A stretch of 43,935 nt of DNA, from IMG/VR virus record IMGVR_UViG_3300031841_005775, positions 1-43,935 of that record, one strand, 5' to 3'. The notes under the pieces were generated by a model. The model was not told the origin of the DNA. It searched no databases and saw nothing but the letters and a program-made list of their open reading frames with translations. Of this stretch, positions 1 to 7,292 are shown one piece after another. Origin of the DNA: a virus. How positions within the stretch are numbered: the stretch's first letter is position 1; each line of letters starts with the position of its first letter. A program made the position numbers and the translations under genes.

Positions 1-1122
1 TATAATGGTAATCCTCGCAAGAAGATTAGTAGTATGGCTCATACTTCAATGTTCCAAGATGTACTTGAAGCAAACCAGAAAGGTTCTGATACTTACTTCT
101 ATATTAATGGTGGGCGTAAGCAATATGCTATAAATCAAATAGTCGCATGTTTCTGCGATATGGATGCTGGGCGTGATGATGAAGGTAAGTATTTTAAGCC
201 TAGCGTTGTAATGAAGCACAAAGAGCGGTTCTTGGAAAAGATCAATAGTTTTCCAGTTCCACCATCTTGGGTAGTAGATACTCGTAATGGGTATCAGTGC
301 TATTGGATTCTGACTGCTGAAGATAGAAATGTCAATAAGACTACTTGGAAGGGTGTGCAAAAGAAACTTGCAAATCATTTCGGTGGCGATCCTTTGGCAA
401 TCAAGATTAATCAGATTTTCAGAGTACCTTATACTTGGTGGCGTAAGGGGTGGGAGGGTAAGGCTCCTTACTTTACTAGCATACTTCCCGGTAGTGATGG
501 TCATACAGTACGATTTGACGATCTGAAAAATGCTCTTGATGGAACATCGGCTAATATTAATTATCGTGACATTAGCAAGAGTAGTAATGCTTGGTTTGAT
601 GCTTGGAAGGTGGTTGCTGACGAAGCAGCAAGCAACGGCACTCCGGTAGAAAATATGAACTGGAATGAGCGTAGAGAATTGCATCGCAAGGTTGCTGATG
701 TTGTTTTCCAAGCAACTCATGGTGCTAGTGATCAAGGCGTAGCCGTGATGAACAAGGTTCCTTCTTATGACGTAGAATCTGCGATTCGTAATTATAAGGA
801 AGATACTAGTAGTACTAATACTACTGATAGTATTATGAATCATGCAAGGGCTGTGATGGGTTCAGTCAGTCAAGATCGTGCTGATGAAATGGTTCAAAGA
901 ACTGTTGGCGAACCTCAACCAGTAGCACCCGCTGCGGTCGATACGGGTAGTCTGCCAAGTGTTGATTTAAACGCTGACACTCAGCAGACGTTCCTTTTAA
1001 AGAAAACCGTTGAGTTCCTCAATCAAGTCTCTACACCGCTATGGTTCAGCAAGAATCACTTCCTAAGTCGGGCTGCACGGGAACTGGCTGATGAAATTAG
1101 CGATAAGTTTTGCATAGGTTGA
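1..1122 (+). CDS. AEP-type (RepB/archaeo-eukaryotic) DNA primase, 5' end cut by window
   Basis: The reading frame is open to base 1, so the gene probably begins outside the window; the first internal ATG is at 34. Numbering from that ATG, the protein shows the pattern of phage and plasmid AEP primases. An acidic metal site (CDMDAG, D42 and D44) is followed by the strand NGYQCYWIL (85-93), where many relatives have His in place of Gln88. Then come GGDP (D119) and NQIFRVPYTWW (126-136), equivalent to the RVPGT motif. Such proteins make RNA or DNA primers at phage replication origins. The region after about residue 200 is low in recognisable motifs, and no helicase domain follows before the stop. 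A strong promoter overlaps the stop codon. Base composition looks less AT-rich than in the next genes. A plasmid-like Rep protein is the main alternative. Confidence 0.7.
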   Translation, partial: YNGNPRKKISSMAHTSMFQDVLEANQKGSDTYFYINGGRKQYAINQIVACFCDMDAGRDDEGKYFKPSVVMKHKERFLEKINSFPVPPSWVVDTRNGYQCYWILTAEDRNVNKTTWKGVQKKLANHFGGDPLAIKINQIFRVPYTWWRKGWEGKAPYFTSILPGSDGHTVRFDDLKNALDGTSANINYRDISKSSNAWFDAWKVVADEAASNGTPVENMNWNERRELHRKVADVVFQATHGASDQGVAVMNKVPSYDVESAIRNYKEDTSSTNTTDSIMNHARAVMGSVSQDRADEMVQRTVGEPQPVAPAAVDTGSLPSVDLNADTQQTFLLKKTVEFLNQVSTPLWFSKNHFLSRAARELADEISDKFCIG

Positions 1123-1147
1123 TTTAACTGGGGCCGTGGGGTATAAT
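1119..1147 (+). promoter_or_regulatory. Sigma70-type promoter (TTGATT-17-TATAAT)
   Basis: TTGATT at 1119-1124 and a perfect TATAAT at 1142-1147 are separated by 17 bases. The -35 overlaps the stop codon of the primase. Transcription would start near 1154 and serve the plus-strand genes from 1192 through the RuvB gene. The -10 lies in the loop of an inverted repeat at 1130-1175. Confidence 0.75.
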
Positions 1148-1175
1148 AAGGTAGTCAGCGTCACCCTGCGGCCCC
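1130..1175. repeat. GC-rich inverted repeat spanning the promoter
   Basis: GGGGCCG at 1130-1136 is complementary to CGGCCCC at 1169-1175. The stem extends inward through two G-T wobbles and three further G-C pairs to about 12 pairs, with a 22-base loop that contains the -10 box. No U-tract follows, so a simple intrinsic terminator is unlikely. It could be an operator whose arms flank the -10, or a hairpin that ends or protects the upstream transcript. Confidence 0.55.
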
Positions 1176-1191
1176 TTGAGAAAGGCACAAA

Positions 1192-1614
1192 ATGCATCAA
1201 GACCCAGAGCATGAAGATTATGACGATGATGAGTATAACCATTATCCTCAATATAATGATTACGGATATCCGTATAGTTCTAAAAAGTTTGATGTAGATT
1301 GGGCCGCTTGGGAAAAGTGGCTATCCAAGGCCATACAAGACATAGTGGAAGAGGATAAGAACGTATGGGTATTTGGTCACAATATAAATCCATCCAAAAA
1401 TTTTATTTCAAATGATTTACCTGCTAAAGATACGAAAAAAGATCAGTATTTTATGTATCTTGGAAGCAATCATTACGAAGAAGCAATTTGGAAATCAAAA
1501 TATTTTGTTGTCGATTATGTTGAGCAGGCTTATAAAAAGCATATAATAGCAAATGCTCCACACTTTTTAAAACAACCCAAGCACTATAAGGGATTATTTG
1601 AAATACTAAACTAG
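1192..1614 (+). CDS. Hypothetical protein with acidic, Tyr-rich N-terminus
   Basis: A 140-residue protein I do not recognise. The first 30 residues are dominated by Asp, Glu, His and Tyr and look disordered. The rest is a mixed helix/strand region with several Trp (WAAWEKWL, NVWVFGHN). It has no signal peptide or membrane segment. It is the first gene after the strong promoter at 1119-1147, with AGAAAGG at 1179-1185 as ribosome binding site and a suitable gap to the ATG. Its neighbours suggest an early or replication-linked phage protein, but there is no direct evidence of function. Confidence 0.65.
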   Translation: MHQDPEHEDYDDDEYNHYPQYNDYGYPYSSKKFDVDWAAWEKWLSKAIQDIVEEDKNVWVFGHNINPSKNFISNDLPAKDTKKDQYFMYLGSNHYEEAIWKSKYFVVDYVEQAYKKHIIANAPHFLKQPKHYKGLFEILN

Positions 1615-1630
1615 AAAGAAATAGCCGAGC

Positions 1631-2032
1631 ATGTGGTATACAATCAATGATATTGATAGGTTTGTAGAAAGCACCAGAGTACTGGTATATAGTATTTTCG
1701 GTGAACAAAATAAGAACATTGAAGAAATAGATTTAAGCATAACCAGCTTGAATGAGGAAAGTCTTAAAGAGATCAATAATTGCTTGACTCAACAAGAATC
1801 AATGACTATAGCATTTGAATTCATCAAGCCTGTGCAGAATAAAAAAAACCTATTCAAGATTTCTGAAAGCAGATACGTTGAATATATGGAATCTCTTAAT
1901 TCAAGACTAGTAAGTAATATACTGGTTAAATTAACCAAAGATGGTTTATTGGAAAGTGCATTTGATGAGGAGTCAAATGACTTTGTTTTTTGGGCAAAAT
2001 CAGATGAAAACAAAAAAGATCAAGGAAATTAA
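1631..2032 (+). CDS. Hypothetical phage protein
   Basis: A 133-residue acidic protein beginning MWYTINDIDRF. It is predicted mainly helical, with a C-terminal strand pair around DDGLLES...DFVFWAK that could be a winged-helix-like hairpin, though I cannot confirm this. No catalytic motif is evident. It starts 16 bases after the preceding gene. Its 3' end overlaps the start of the zinc-ribbon gene at 2004 by 29 bases, so it is co-transcribed with the RuvB pair. Confidence 0.6.
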   Translation: MWYTINDIDRFVESTRVLVYSIFGEQNKNIEEIDLSITSLNEESLKEINNCLTQQESMTIAFEFIKPVQNKKNLFKISESRYVEYMESLNSRLVSNILVKLTKDGLLESAFDEESNDFVFWAKSDENKKDQGN

Positions 2033-2468
2033 GCCTTCAAATATTGATGCAAGTTTTCAATATGTATGCACTAACTGTGGGTACTCTCATTGGTTATTTA
2101 TGAGAGAGGCTTCGGCTAAGAATTTTTTCGTGGTATGTGATTGTGGACTGAACATCAAACCTAAAAGAATCAGAAAAATAAAGGTTGAGTTTTGTGAAAC
2201 ACAACAAGAAAAGCCTAAGAAAAAAAAGAAGCCGAAGGAAGATAAAATAGAACCAGTAGAACAATTAGAGCAGGACGAACCAACAAAAGATATCAATATA
2301 GATATACTTAATAATGCGTCGAACGATCTGATGAAACTAGGTTTTACGAAGCAAGAATCTGAGGAACTTTTAAGAGAAAGTTACAAAATTATTGGTAGTG
2401 AAGATTGTGTAGCCTTGGTAAAAAAAGCAATTGATTTAGTAGGAGTTATTGATGACAAATGTAATTAG
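2004..2468 (+). CDS. Zinc-ribbon protein with RuvA-domain-III-like C-terminus
   Basis: A 154-residue protein if translation begins at the ATG at 2004. The frame is open further upstream, but that part lies inside the previous gene. The N-terminal third holds a zinc-ribbon pattern (CTNCG, then CDCG about 25 residues later). The middle is a Lys/Pro/Glu-rich flexible linker. The last ~45 residues (LMKLGFTKQESEELL ... VALVKKAIDLV) have the three-helix pattern of UBA-like RuvA domain III, the part of RuvA that binds RuvB. The gene ends inside the start of the RuvB gene (17-base overlap). I infer that it is a RuvB adaptor that replaces RuvA's DNA-binding tetramer with a zinc ribbon. The fold match is by eye and the C-terminal call is tentative. 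Confidence 0.55.
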   Translation: MKTKKIKEIKPSNIDASFQYVCTNCGYSHWLFMREASAKNFFVVCDCGLNIKPKRIRKIKVEFCETQQEKPKKKKKPKEDKIEPVEQLEQDEPTKDINIDILNNASNDLMKLGFTKQESEELLRESYKIIGSEDCVALVKKAIDLVGVIDDKCN

Positions 2469-3348
2469 ACCAACGAGTTTTGATGATATTACCGGACAGT
2501 CTGAAGTTATTGAGCGTCTAAGCATAATGGTTGCTGGCTGTAAAGATGGATCGACCGTGATGCCTCATGTTTTAATAGATGGGCCTCCTGGCCTCGGTAA
2601 GACCACCATAGCGGGTGCTATCGCTAATGCTCTTGGTGTTAATCTGTATACTGCCAATGCCGCAAATATCAGAAGCGTAAAGAATATCCTACCATATTTA
2701 ATGAATATTGAACCAAGATCGGTTCTTTTTCTTGACGAAATACACAGGTTGCCAATATCTGTAGAAGAATTTCTTTATCCGGTGATGGAGGACTTCAGAT
2801 TAGATATAACTGTGGAATCAAAAATAGAGTCTATTGATCTTCCTTTATTTACTATGGTTGGTGCTACAACTAGTGGCGGTAGTTTAAGTCAACCTTTCTA
2901 TGATCGTTTTACAATTAAGGAACATCTTACGTTTTATAGTGCTGATGAGCTATCTAAACTAGCAAGGTCGAATGCGGATAAGATGGGAATAAATATATCT
3001 GATGAAGATCTATTAGAAATAGCAAAAAGAAGCAAAGGAACTCCGAGAATTTTAAACGCACGATTAAAATGGTATAAAAGTTATGTGGCATATGCCGGTA
3101 ATAACGATATGTCCATTGACGAAATATTTAATAAACAAGGAATTGACAGTCTTGGTATGGATAAAAATGACAGAGCCTATGTAGAGGTATTGCAGAATAG
3201 TAGGTCTAGTCCATTGGGTCTAAAAAGCATTTCATCCCTTACTGGAATATCAATGGAAACTATAGAAAATAGCATAGAACCATTTATGATGAGAATGGGA
3301 TATGTTATTAGAACTCAGAAGGGCAGACTAATATCTGCTAAAATATAG
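2452..3348 (+). CDS. ruvB: RuvB-type Holliday junction branch-migration helicase
   Basis: A 298-residue AAA+ ATPase with the RuvB layout. It opens with RPTSFDDITGQ, followed by Walker A GPPGLGKT (44-51), Walker B FLDEIH (93-98), sensor 1 GATT with the downstream SQPFYDRF arginine-finger region, and the sensor 2 motif SKGTPRI (194-200). A C-terminal winged helix ends IEPFMMRMGYVIRT. Cellular RuvB is usually about 330-350 residues, so this is slightly short. The ATG at 2452 has AGGAG at 2441-2445. In cells RuvB rings pump DNA through Holliday junctions held by RuvA. Here the preceding gene carries a RuvA-domain-III-like tail. Phage clamp loaders are related, but the winged helix and the RuvB-specific motifs favour RuvB. 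Confidence 0.88.
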   Translation: MTNVIRPTSFDDITGQSEVIERLSIMVAGCKDGSTVMPHVLIDGPPGLGKTTIAGAIANALGVNLYTANAANIRSVKNILPYLMNIEPRSVLFLDEIHRLPISVEEFLYPVMEDFRLDITVESKIESIDLPLFTMVGATTSGGSLSQPFYDRFTIKEHLTFYSADELSKLARSNADKMGINISDEDLLEIAKRSKGTPRILNARLKWYKSYVAYAGNNDMSIDEIFNKQGIDSLGMDKNDRAYVEVLQNSRSSPLGLKSISSLTGISMETIENSIEPFMMRMGYVIRTQKGRLISAKI

Positions 3349-3360
3349 AGTAAATACATA

Positions 3361-3391
3361 TTGACAGATATCGTATGCTGAATAGTATAAG
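3361..3391 (+). promoter_or_regulatory. Candidate promoter before the capsule-type glycosyltransferase
   Basis: A perfect TTGACA lies at 3361-3366. The -10 is ambiguous: TAGTAT at 3383-3388 (16-base spacer) or TATAAG at 3386-3391 (19-base spacer). It lies in the 76-base gap after the RuvB gene and would give a short leader containing AAAGG at 3410-3414 before the ATG at 3425. Confidence 0.45.
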
Positions 3392-3424
3392 TGTAATGAA
3401 CACAAAACTAAAGGTATACTTAAT

Positions 3425-4252
3425 ATGGATATGCTATGTCATTTCGGTTTTAATAATCCTGTAGAACGAGCCAACCTGCAACATCTGGCAGGGCAATTGG
3501 GGCTTCAATACGTTTTTGCGTATACTGGCGATGATACTTTTAGGACTTCTGCGTTGGTTCTAGAAGCATCTCTTGTTTGTATATGGAACGGTAAACAGCT
3601 CGGTTCTTCGCTGATGACAGAAATATGCGAATCAAGAGGTATACCTAAATTCTATTTAGAGTGGGGTATGCTACCTCAATCTGAACATTATTTCGTTGAT
3701 CCTTGTGGATTTTGTGGAGATTCTATTTTAAATAGCGATTTGACATGGGTTACTGATGAAGACATACTGAAATACAAAGATATACAAAAAAGACTACAAG
3801 ATACATATACTTTGGAAGATAATGGTTATATATTAGTACCACTACAGAGATCAAGAGATAGTCAAATACTGTATTATACCAAATACAATAGTATGCAACA
3901 GTTTATAGATGAAGTTCAATATATGTATCCTAATAATAATATTCTAATAAAGCCACACCCGAAAGAAAGAAGATTATCATTTAATCCTGGCAAATGTAGA
4001 ATTGCTGATGTAGATGATGATTTTATGGAATTAGCATCAAAGGCTAGTGCAGTAGTCGGGCTTACTTCAACATCTCTATACGAAGCAGCAACACTGGGCA
4101 AAAATGTTATATCTTTAGGCAATCATCCAATATCTAATCAATTGCTAGACAATAGAGAAAGACTGCTAGCAGGCATAAATGCTTTAAACGTACATAGACA
4201 AGGCGCTGATATAAAAAAGATTCTAGATAGATTTGGAATTGAGCCTAGATAA
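3425..4252 (+). CDS. Capsule-polysaccharide-type (KpsC/KpsS-like) GT-B glycosyltransferase
   Basis: A 275-residue protein. Its C-terminal half has the hallmark order of the Capsule_synth family: YILVPLQRSRDSQI, FIDEVQYMYP, ILIKPHPKE, VVGLTSTSLYEAATLGK and VISLGNHP. In cellular relatives these residues bind a nucleotide sugar, typically CMP-Kdo, and the enzymes build capsule linkers. The N-terminal half lacks a matching motif, and the whole protein is shorter than KpsC or KpsS. It has its own promoter candidate, and its last eight bases overlap the converging gene at 4245. The donor sugar cannot be read from sequence; a CMP-sugar would fit the NeuA gene nearby. Confidence 0.65.
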   Translation: MDMLCHFGFNNPVERANLQHLAGQLGLQYVFAYTGDDTFRTSALVLEASLVCIWNGKQLGSSLMTEICESRGIPKFYLEWGMLPQSEHYFVDPCGFCGDSILNSDLTWVTDEDILKYKDIQKRLQDTYTLEDNGYILVPLQRSRDSQILYYTKYNSMQQFIDEVQYMYPNNNILIKPHPKERRLSFNPGKCRIADVDDDFMELASKASAVVGLTSTSLYEAATLGKNVISLGNHPISNQLLDNRERLLAGINALNVHRQGADIKKILDRFGIEPR

Positions 4253-4865
4253 AGTGAACTATATTCTGTTTATTATCTGCGAGTAATTTATCAAAAGTTT
4301 CTTTGTTCTTTTCCTTATTGTGGCCGTAAGAAGGAGCATTTTCTATTCCGCTAATATTACATTCTGAATAAAAATCAAACCCATAAATATCTATAGACTT
4401 TGGCTGATGTTCTAGAAGATGATGTAAAACAATCGTGCCTGTGTATAGTCTATTTTTAATATTAGTTGCATTTGGTATATATTTTTGACAAGTTTTTAGT
4501 GCGTACATTGTATCGCAAAAAATATTAAAAGAAAAACTATTTCTTAAAAGTTTAACGGAATTAGCGTACACAATAGAATAAAAAACATGATTAATTGGAA
4601 GTATGAAGAAGTTAAAAATATTATCGCTTTCTTCGTATAAAAGCAACTGTTCATCGAGTGGGCTATGGTTCATATCATTGTCAAAAAAACCGTTACTATA
4701 TATCGTATTGATGAAAGGAAAGTATTTGGTTTTGTATATTCTGTTAATTCCAACAACGTGATCATATGATTTAAAGTTGATATCATATCTCTCGGCGCTA
4801 GCACCAGAGCCAAGCAAGCATATTTTTTTATCTTTAATGAATTCTGAATAATTATCGTTAATCAT
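4245..4865 (-). CDS. GT42-like (sialyltransferase-fold) glycosyltransferase
   Basis: A 206-residue protein that matches the pattern of Campylobacter CstII-type sialyltransferases by eye. It has a Rossmann-like start KKICLLGSGASAERYD, then HVVGINRIY (Asn41), YTGTIVLHHLL, SIDIYGFDFY and SYGHNKEKN. His182 aligns with the catalytic His188 of CstII. Such enzymes transfer sialic acid from its CMP form. It is the last gene of the minus-strand cassette that also encodes NeuB- and NeuA-like enzymes, which supports a nonulosonate donor. A paralogue lies at 10306-10971. The gene overlaps the HAD gene by eight bases. A related DUF115-type function is the alternative. Confidence 0.6.
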   Translation of the reverse strand: MINDNYSEFIKDKKICLLGSGASAERYDINFKSYDHVVGINRIYKTKYFPFINTIYSNGFFDNDMNHSPLDEQLLLYEESDNIFNFFILPINHVFYSIVYANSVKLLRNSFSFNIFCDTMYALKTCQKYIPNATNIKNRLYTGTIVLHHLLEHQPKSIDIYGFDFYSECNISGIENAPSYGHNKEKNKETFDKLLADNKQNIVHFI

Positions 4866-5169
4866 TATTAAGCCTTTTAAAGTCTTCTATCGATAAATTT
4901 TTATCATCTATATAGTAGTCAGCGTGTATCTTAGACCCTACATATAATTCATGGTACAACACGCCCCATTCTTTTAACTGTTTATTTGTTAGGTCGTAGT
5001 AGTCAACTTTTGATATAGAACCCCTGGCAGTATTAATAATAATTTTGTTATCACTATATAACTTATTGATTTTTTCTATCATACTATCAATAGGTTCGGC
5101 GTTAGCATAATCAGTTCCATTGGTTTTACATATAGTGTTATCTAAATCAAAACAATAAACTTTAGTCAT
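4858..5169 (-). CDS. Small HAD-superfamily phosphatase
   Basis: A 103-residue minimal HAD enzyme. Motif I is CFDLDNTICKT, motif II is INTARG, and the acidic motif IV is ADYYIDDKN. There is no cap domain. Small HAD proteins of this type sit in capsule and sugar-nucleotide clusters and remove phosphate from sugar phosphates. The ATGA overlap with the NeuA-like gene suggests coupled translation and a shared pathway. It could be a nonulosonate-phosphate phosphatase by context, but the substrate is not visible in the sequence. Confidence 0.75.
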   Translation of the reverse strand: MTKVYCFDLDNTICKTNGTDYANAEPIDSMIEKINKLYSDNKIIINTARGSISKVDYYDLTNKQLKEWGVLYHELYVGSKIHADYYIDDKNLSIEDFKRLNND

Positions 5170-5798
5170 AATAATTTTTTGATAAGTTCTAAATCCTCTA
5201 AGGTATCAATTTGAAAACTTCTATTCATTGGTATCTCTAAAATACCGATCTTTCCACTGTATCTTAATTTAGAAGACATTAGTGCTGTTTTTTTTGTTAT
5301 ATAGATTGCTCCGTTCTCAACATATTTTTCTGGAACATCTTGCCTCATTGGTCTATTGTTAATATCCCATTCATTAGGGGTGCCATCTAAATTCCATCTA
5401 GGAATCCAATGTTCTTTATAAGCAGAAAAAACAGAATCATAGTCAGCCATCATTTCAAGCCCCTTGTTTATATCTTCTGATAAAATCAATGGAGATGTAG
5501 GTTGGATAAAAACCAAAATATCAAATTTTATTTTTTCCGCAAAATGCAGTAGAGCTTCTTCGCTCTTGGATTTATCTCCAGATATATTGTGTGGCCTCAT
5601 AATTACTTTAGCTTTACTTTGTACAGCAATTTGAGCAATCTTGGGGCAGTCTGTGCTTATCCATACGTCATTAGCATTAGATCTTTTTGCTGCTTCTACT
5701 GCATATTGAAGTAATGGCTTGTCATTTATATCCACTATGTTCTTATTGGGGATACTCTTACTGCCGCCCCTTGCTAAGATTATGGTTTTTATAGTCAT
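5166..5798 (-). CDS. neuA: CMP-nonulosonate (acylneuraminate) cytidylyltransferase
   Basis: A 210-residue nucleotidyltransferase with the NeuA signature TIILARGGSKSIPNKNI near the N-terminus (usual form PARGGSKGIPRKN). Later come the NeuA-like strands VWISTDCPKIAQIA, VFIQPTSPL, NGAIYITKK and FQIDTLEDLELI. It activates sialic, legionaminic, pseudaminic or Kdo-like acids with CTP to give the CMP sugar used by GT42 and related transferases. Its length fits single-domain NeuA. It has ATGA overlaps on both sides, with the HAD phosphatase downstream and a glycosyltransferase upstream. Which nine-carbon acid it uses cannot be told from sequence. Confidence 0.9.
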   Translation of the reverse strand: MTIKTIILARGGSKSIPNKNIVDINDKPLLQYAVEAAKRSNANDVWISTDCPKIAQIAVQSKAKVIMRPHNISGDKSKSEEALLHFAEKIKFDILVFIQPTSPLILSEDINKGLEMMADYDSVFSAYKEHWIPRWNLDGTPNEWDINNRPMRQDVPEKYVENGAIYITKKTALMSSKLRYSGKIGILEIPMNRSFQIDTLEDLELIKKLL

Positions 5799-6493
5799 TT
5801 AAATCTATCAATTGCTTGCCATTTTTTGTTCTTAAAAAATGTATGTTTATATGGTTTATTTTTATCTTGTTTCAAATGTTCGAAAAACATTGTTTTATTT
5901 GTATAAGCACCTTTATGCTCTCCAAGAAAAAATCTAGAAGAAAAATTATGATCAGAAGAAAAACCATTTAAATAAGTTTGCATAGGATATTTTATTAAAT
6001 AGCTACGAGGAATACAAGAAAAAGCAAAACTAATTAAGTAAGTATAAAATAAGTATGTGTCATTATTAATCTTTTGATTTAGTTCTGATTCCTCAATAAA
6101 ATAATACTTATCTAAAGTTAATTGTGGTTTTTTATTATCTACCATTTCTAGCGGCTTAAAACATATATTTGTTGTAGAAGAAGTTCTAGATAGTTTACAG
6201 AAACCTGTAACGACCTCTTGTCTGTCACTATCATGAAAATGTTTTGATATTTTTAGAACTTCATCTACAGGTTGTTTATGAAAAATAATATCATCAGCAG
6301 ATATTACATAGTGAGTATAAGAAGTAGACTGAATAAACTCATTGATTTTTTTACACACTTCTATTTCTGGAAATGCTTGAAAAAACATAGTAGGAATATT
6401 GACATTCTTATCGATAGAGTCGATAACTTCAGGAATATGTCTAGGTTTCATTACTAATAATACAGGATCGAACTTTATTATTTTATCATTCAT
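5795..6493 (-). CDS. Putative GT-A-type glycosyltransferase
   Basis: A 232-residue protein of no family I can name with certainty. The N-terminal segment (VLLVMKPRHIPEVIDSI) and the strand YVISADDIIFHKQP, with an acidic DD pair in the place of a DxD metal site, suggest a GT-A fold. The C-terminus is basic and aromatic. It is translationally coupled to the NeuA-like gene (ATGA) and overlaps the aminotransferase gene by eight bases. By context it adds a sugar in the same glycan pathway. Confidence 0.5.
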   Translation of the reverse strand: MNDKIIKFDPVLLVMKPRHIPEVIDSIDKNVNIPTMFFQAFPEIEVCKKINEFIQSTSYTHYVISADDIIFHKQPVDEVLKISKHFHDSDRQEVVTGFCKLSRTSSTTNICFKPLEMVDNKKPQLTLDKYYFIEESELNQKINNDTYLFYTYLISFAFSCIPRSYLIKYPMQTYLNGFSSDHNFSSRFFLGEHKGAYTNKTMFFEHLKQDKNKPYKHTFFKNKKWQAIDRFK

Positions 6494-7292
6494 AAATACC
6501 CTCTTTTATTTTTTTTGCAACGTTTTCTGCTATAGGGCAATAGTCATTTATTGCAAGTTTTTTATAAACTGGTTGATTGTATACTACTTCTGGATAGTGT
6601 CCTTGTTTTGGTCCCCTCAAGCCTAACTCTGCTTTTATTCCTGTCATATGAAGTTTCATTTGCTCTAAAGCCATCAAGCAAAGTGGTTCTGCTAGTCTAA
6701 AATTAAATCCTATATACTCGTGATAATACTTATTCGTTTGCCCTTGATCACAGATAGCTCTAATTTTTAATGCATCGAGTTTTGAATTTTTAGTGATGCA
6801 AATCATACCTCCTTCAAATGTCGATATATTTTTTGTCTTATAAAAACTAAAAGTGCCAGCGTCAGATAGCATACCGGCAAACCCATCCTCAGATTCAGCC
6901 CCAAATGCTTGTGCAGTATCTTCTATCACAACTAAATTGTGCTTTTTAGCAATTTCATTTATTTTGTTCATCTCGCAAATACGACCATAAAGATGAACAG
7001 GTAAAATAGCTTTAGTATTTGGTGTGATTTTGGCTTCAATAAGTTTTGGATCTAATAACAATGTTTTTGGATCTATATCAACAAAAATCGGTTTCGCTCC
7101 AGCAATAATAATAGCGTTTGATGTTGCTATAAAAGTAAATGGAGTTGTGATAACTTCGTCTTGTGGTTTAAGGTCCATAGACCATAAAGCCGCAATCAAA
7201 GCAGATGTTCCATTATTCACCGCTATGCAATCTTCAAGATCAAACGTCTCTTTTACATAGTTTTCAAAAATATTTCTTACAATAGCGGGCAT
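6486..7292 (-). CDS. DegT/DnrJ/EryC1-type sugar aminotransferase, shortened
   Basis: A 268-residue PLP-dependent aminotransferase; the family is normally about 360-400. Conserved parts are NNGTSALIAAL, DEVITTPFTFIATSNAI, ILPVHLYGR, VIEDTAQAFGA and SFYKTKNISTFEGGMI, where the second Lys is the expected PLP-binding residue. The first ~25 residues of the family are missing. After EQMKLHMTGIKA most of the small domain is absent, although the terminal GHYPEVVYNQPVYKKL and AENVAKKI motifs remain. Sequence and context match WlbC/WbpE, which transaminates the 3-keto sugar made by a WlbA-like oxidoreductase. The 3' end overlaps the next gene. It may still be active or may be a reduced form. Confidence 0.85.
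   Translation of the reverse strand: MPAIVRNIFENYVKETFDLEDCIAVNNGTSALIAALWSMDLKPQDEVITTPFTFIATSNAIIIAGAKPIFVDIDPKTLLLDPKLIEAKITPNTKAILPVHLYGRICEMNKINEIAKKHNLVVIEDTAQAFGAESEDGFAGMLSDAGTFSFYKTKNISTFEGGMICITKNSKLDALKIRAICDQGQTNKYYHEYIGFNFRLAEPLCLMALEQMKLHMTGIKAELGLRGPKQGHYPEVVYNQPVYKKLAINDYCPIAENVAKKIKEGIYE

Noticed and set aside
46-843. 265-residue open frame on the minus strand
   Set aside because: It lies wholly antisense to the primase gene, reads as low-complexity Ile/Ser/Thr protein without motifs, and has no ribosome site or promoter. It is a shadow of the plus-strand codon pattern.
1130-1175. Rho-independent terminator of the primase gene
   Set aside because: The stem is GC-rich but not followed by a U-tract, and the loop contains a good -10 box; a regulatory palindrome is more likely.
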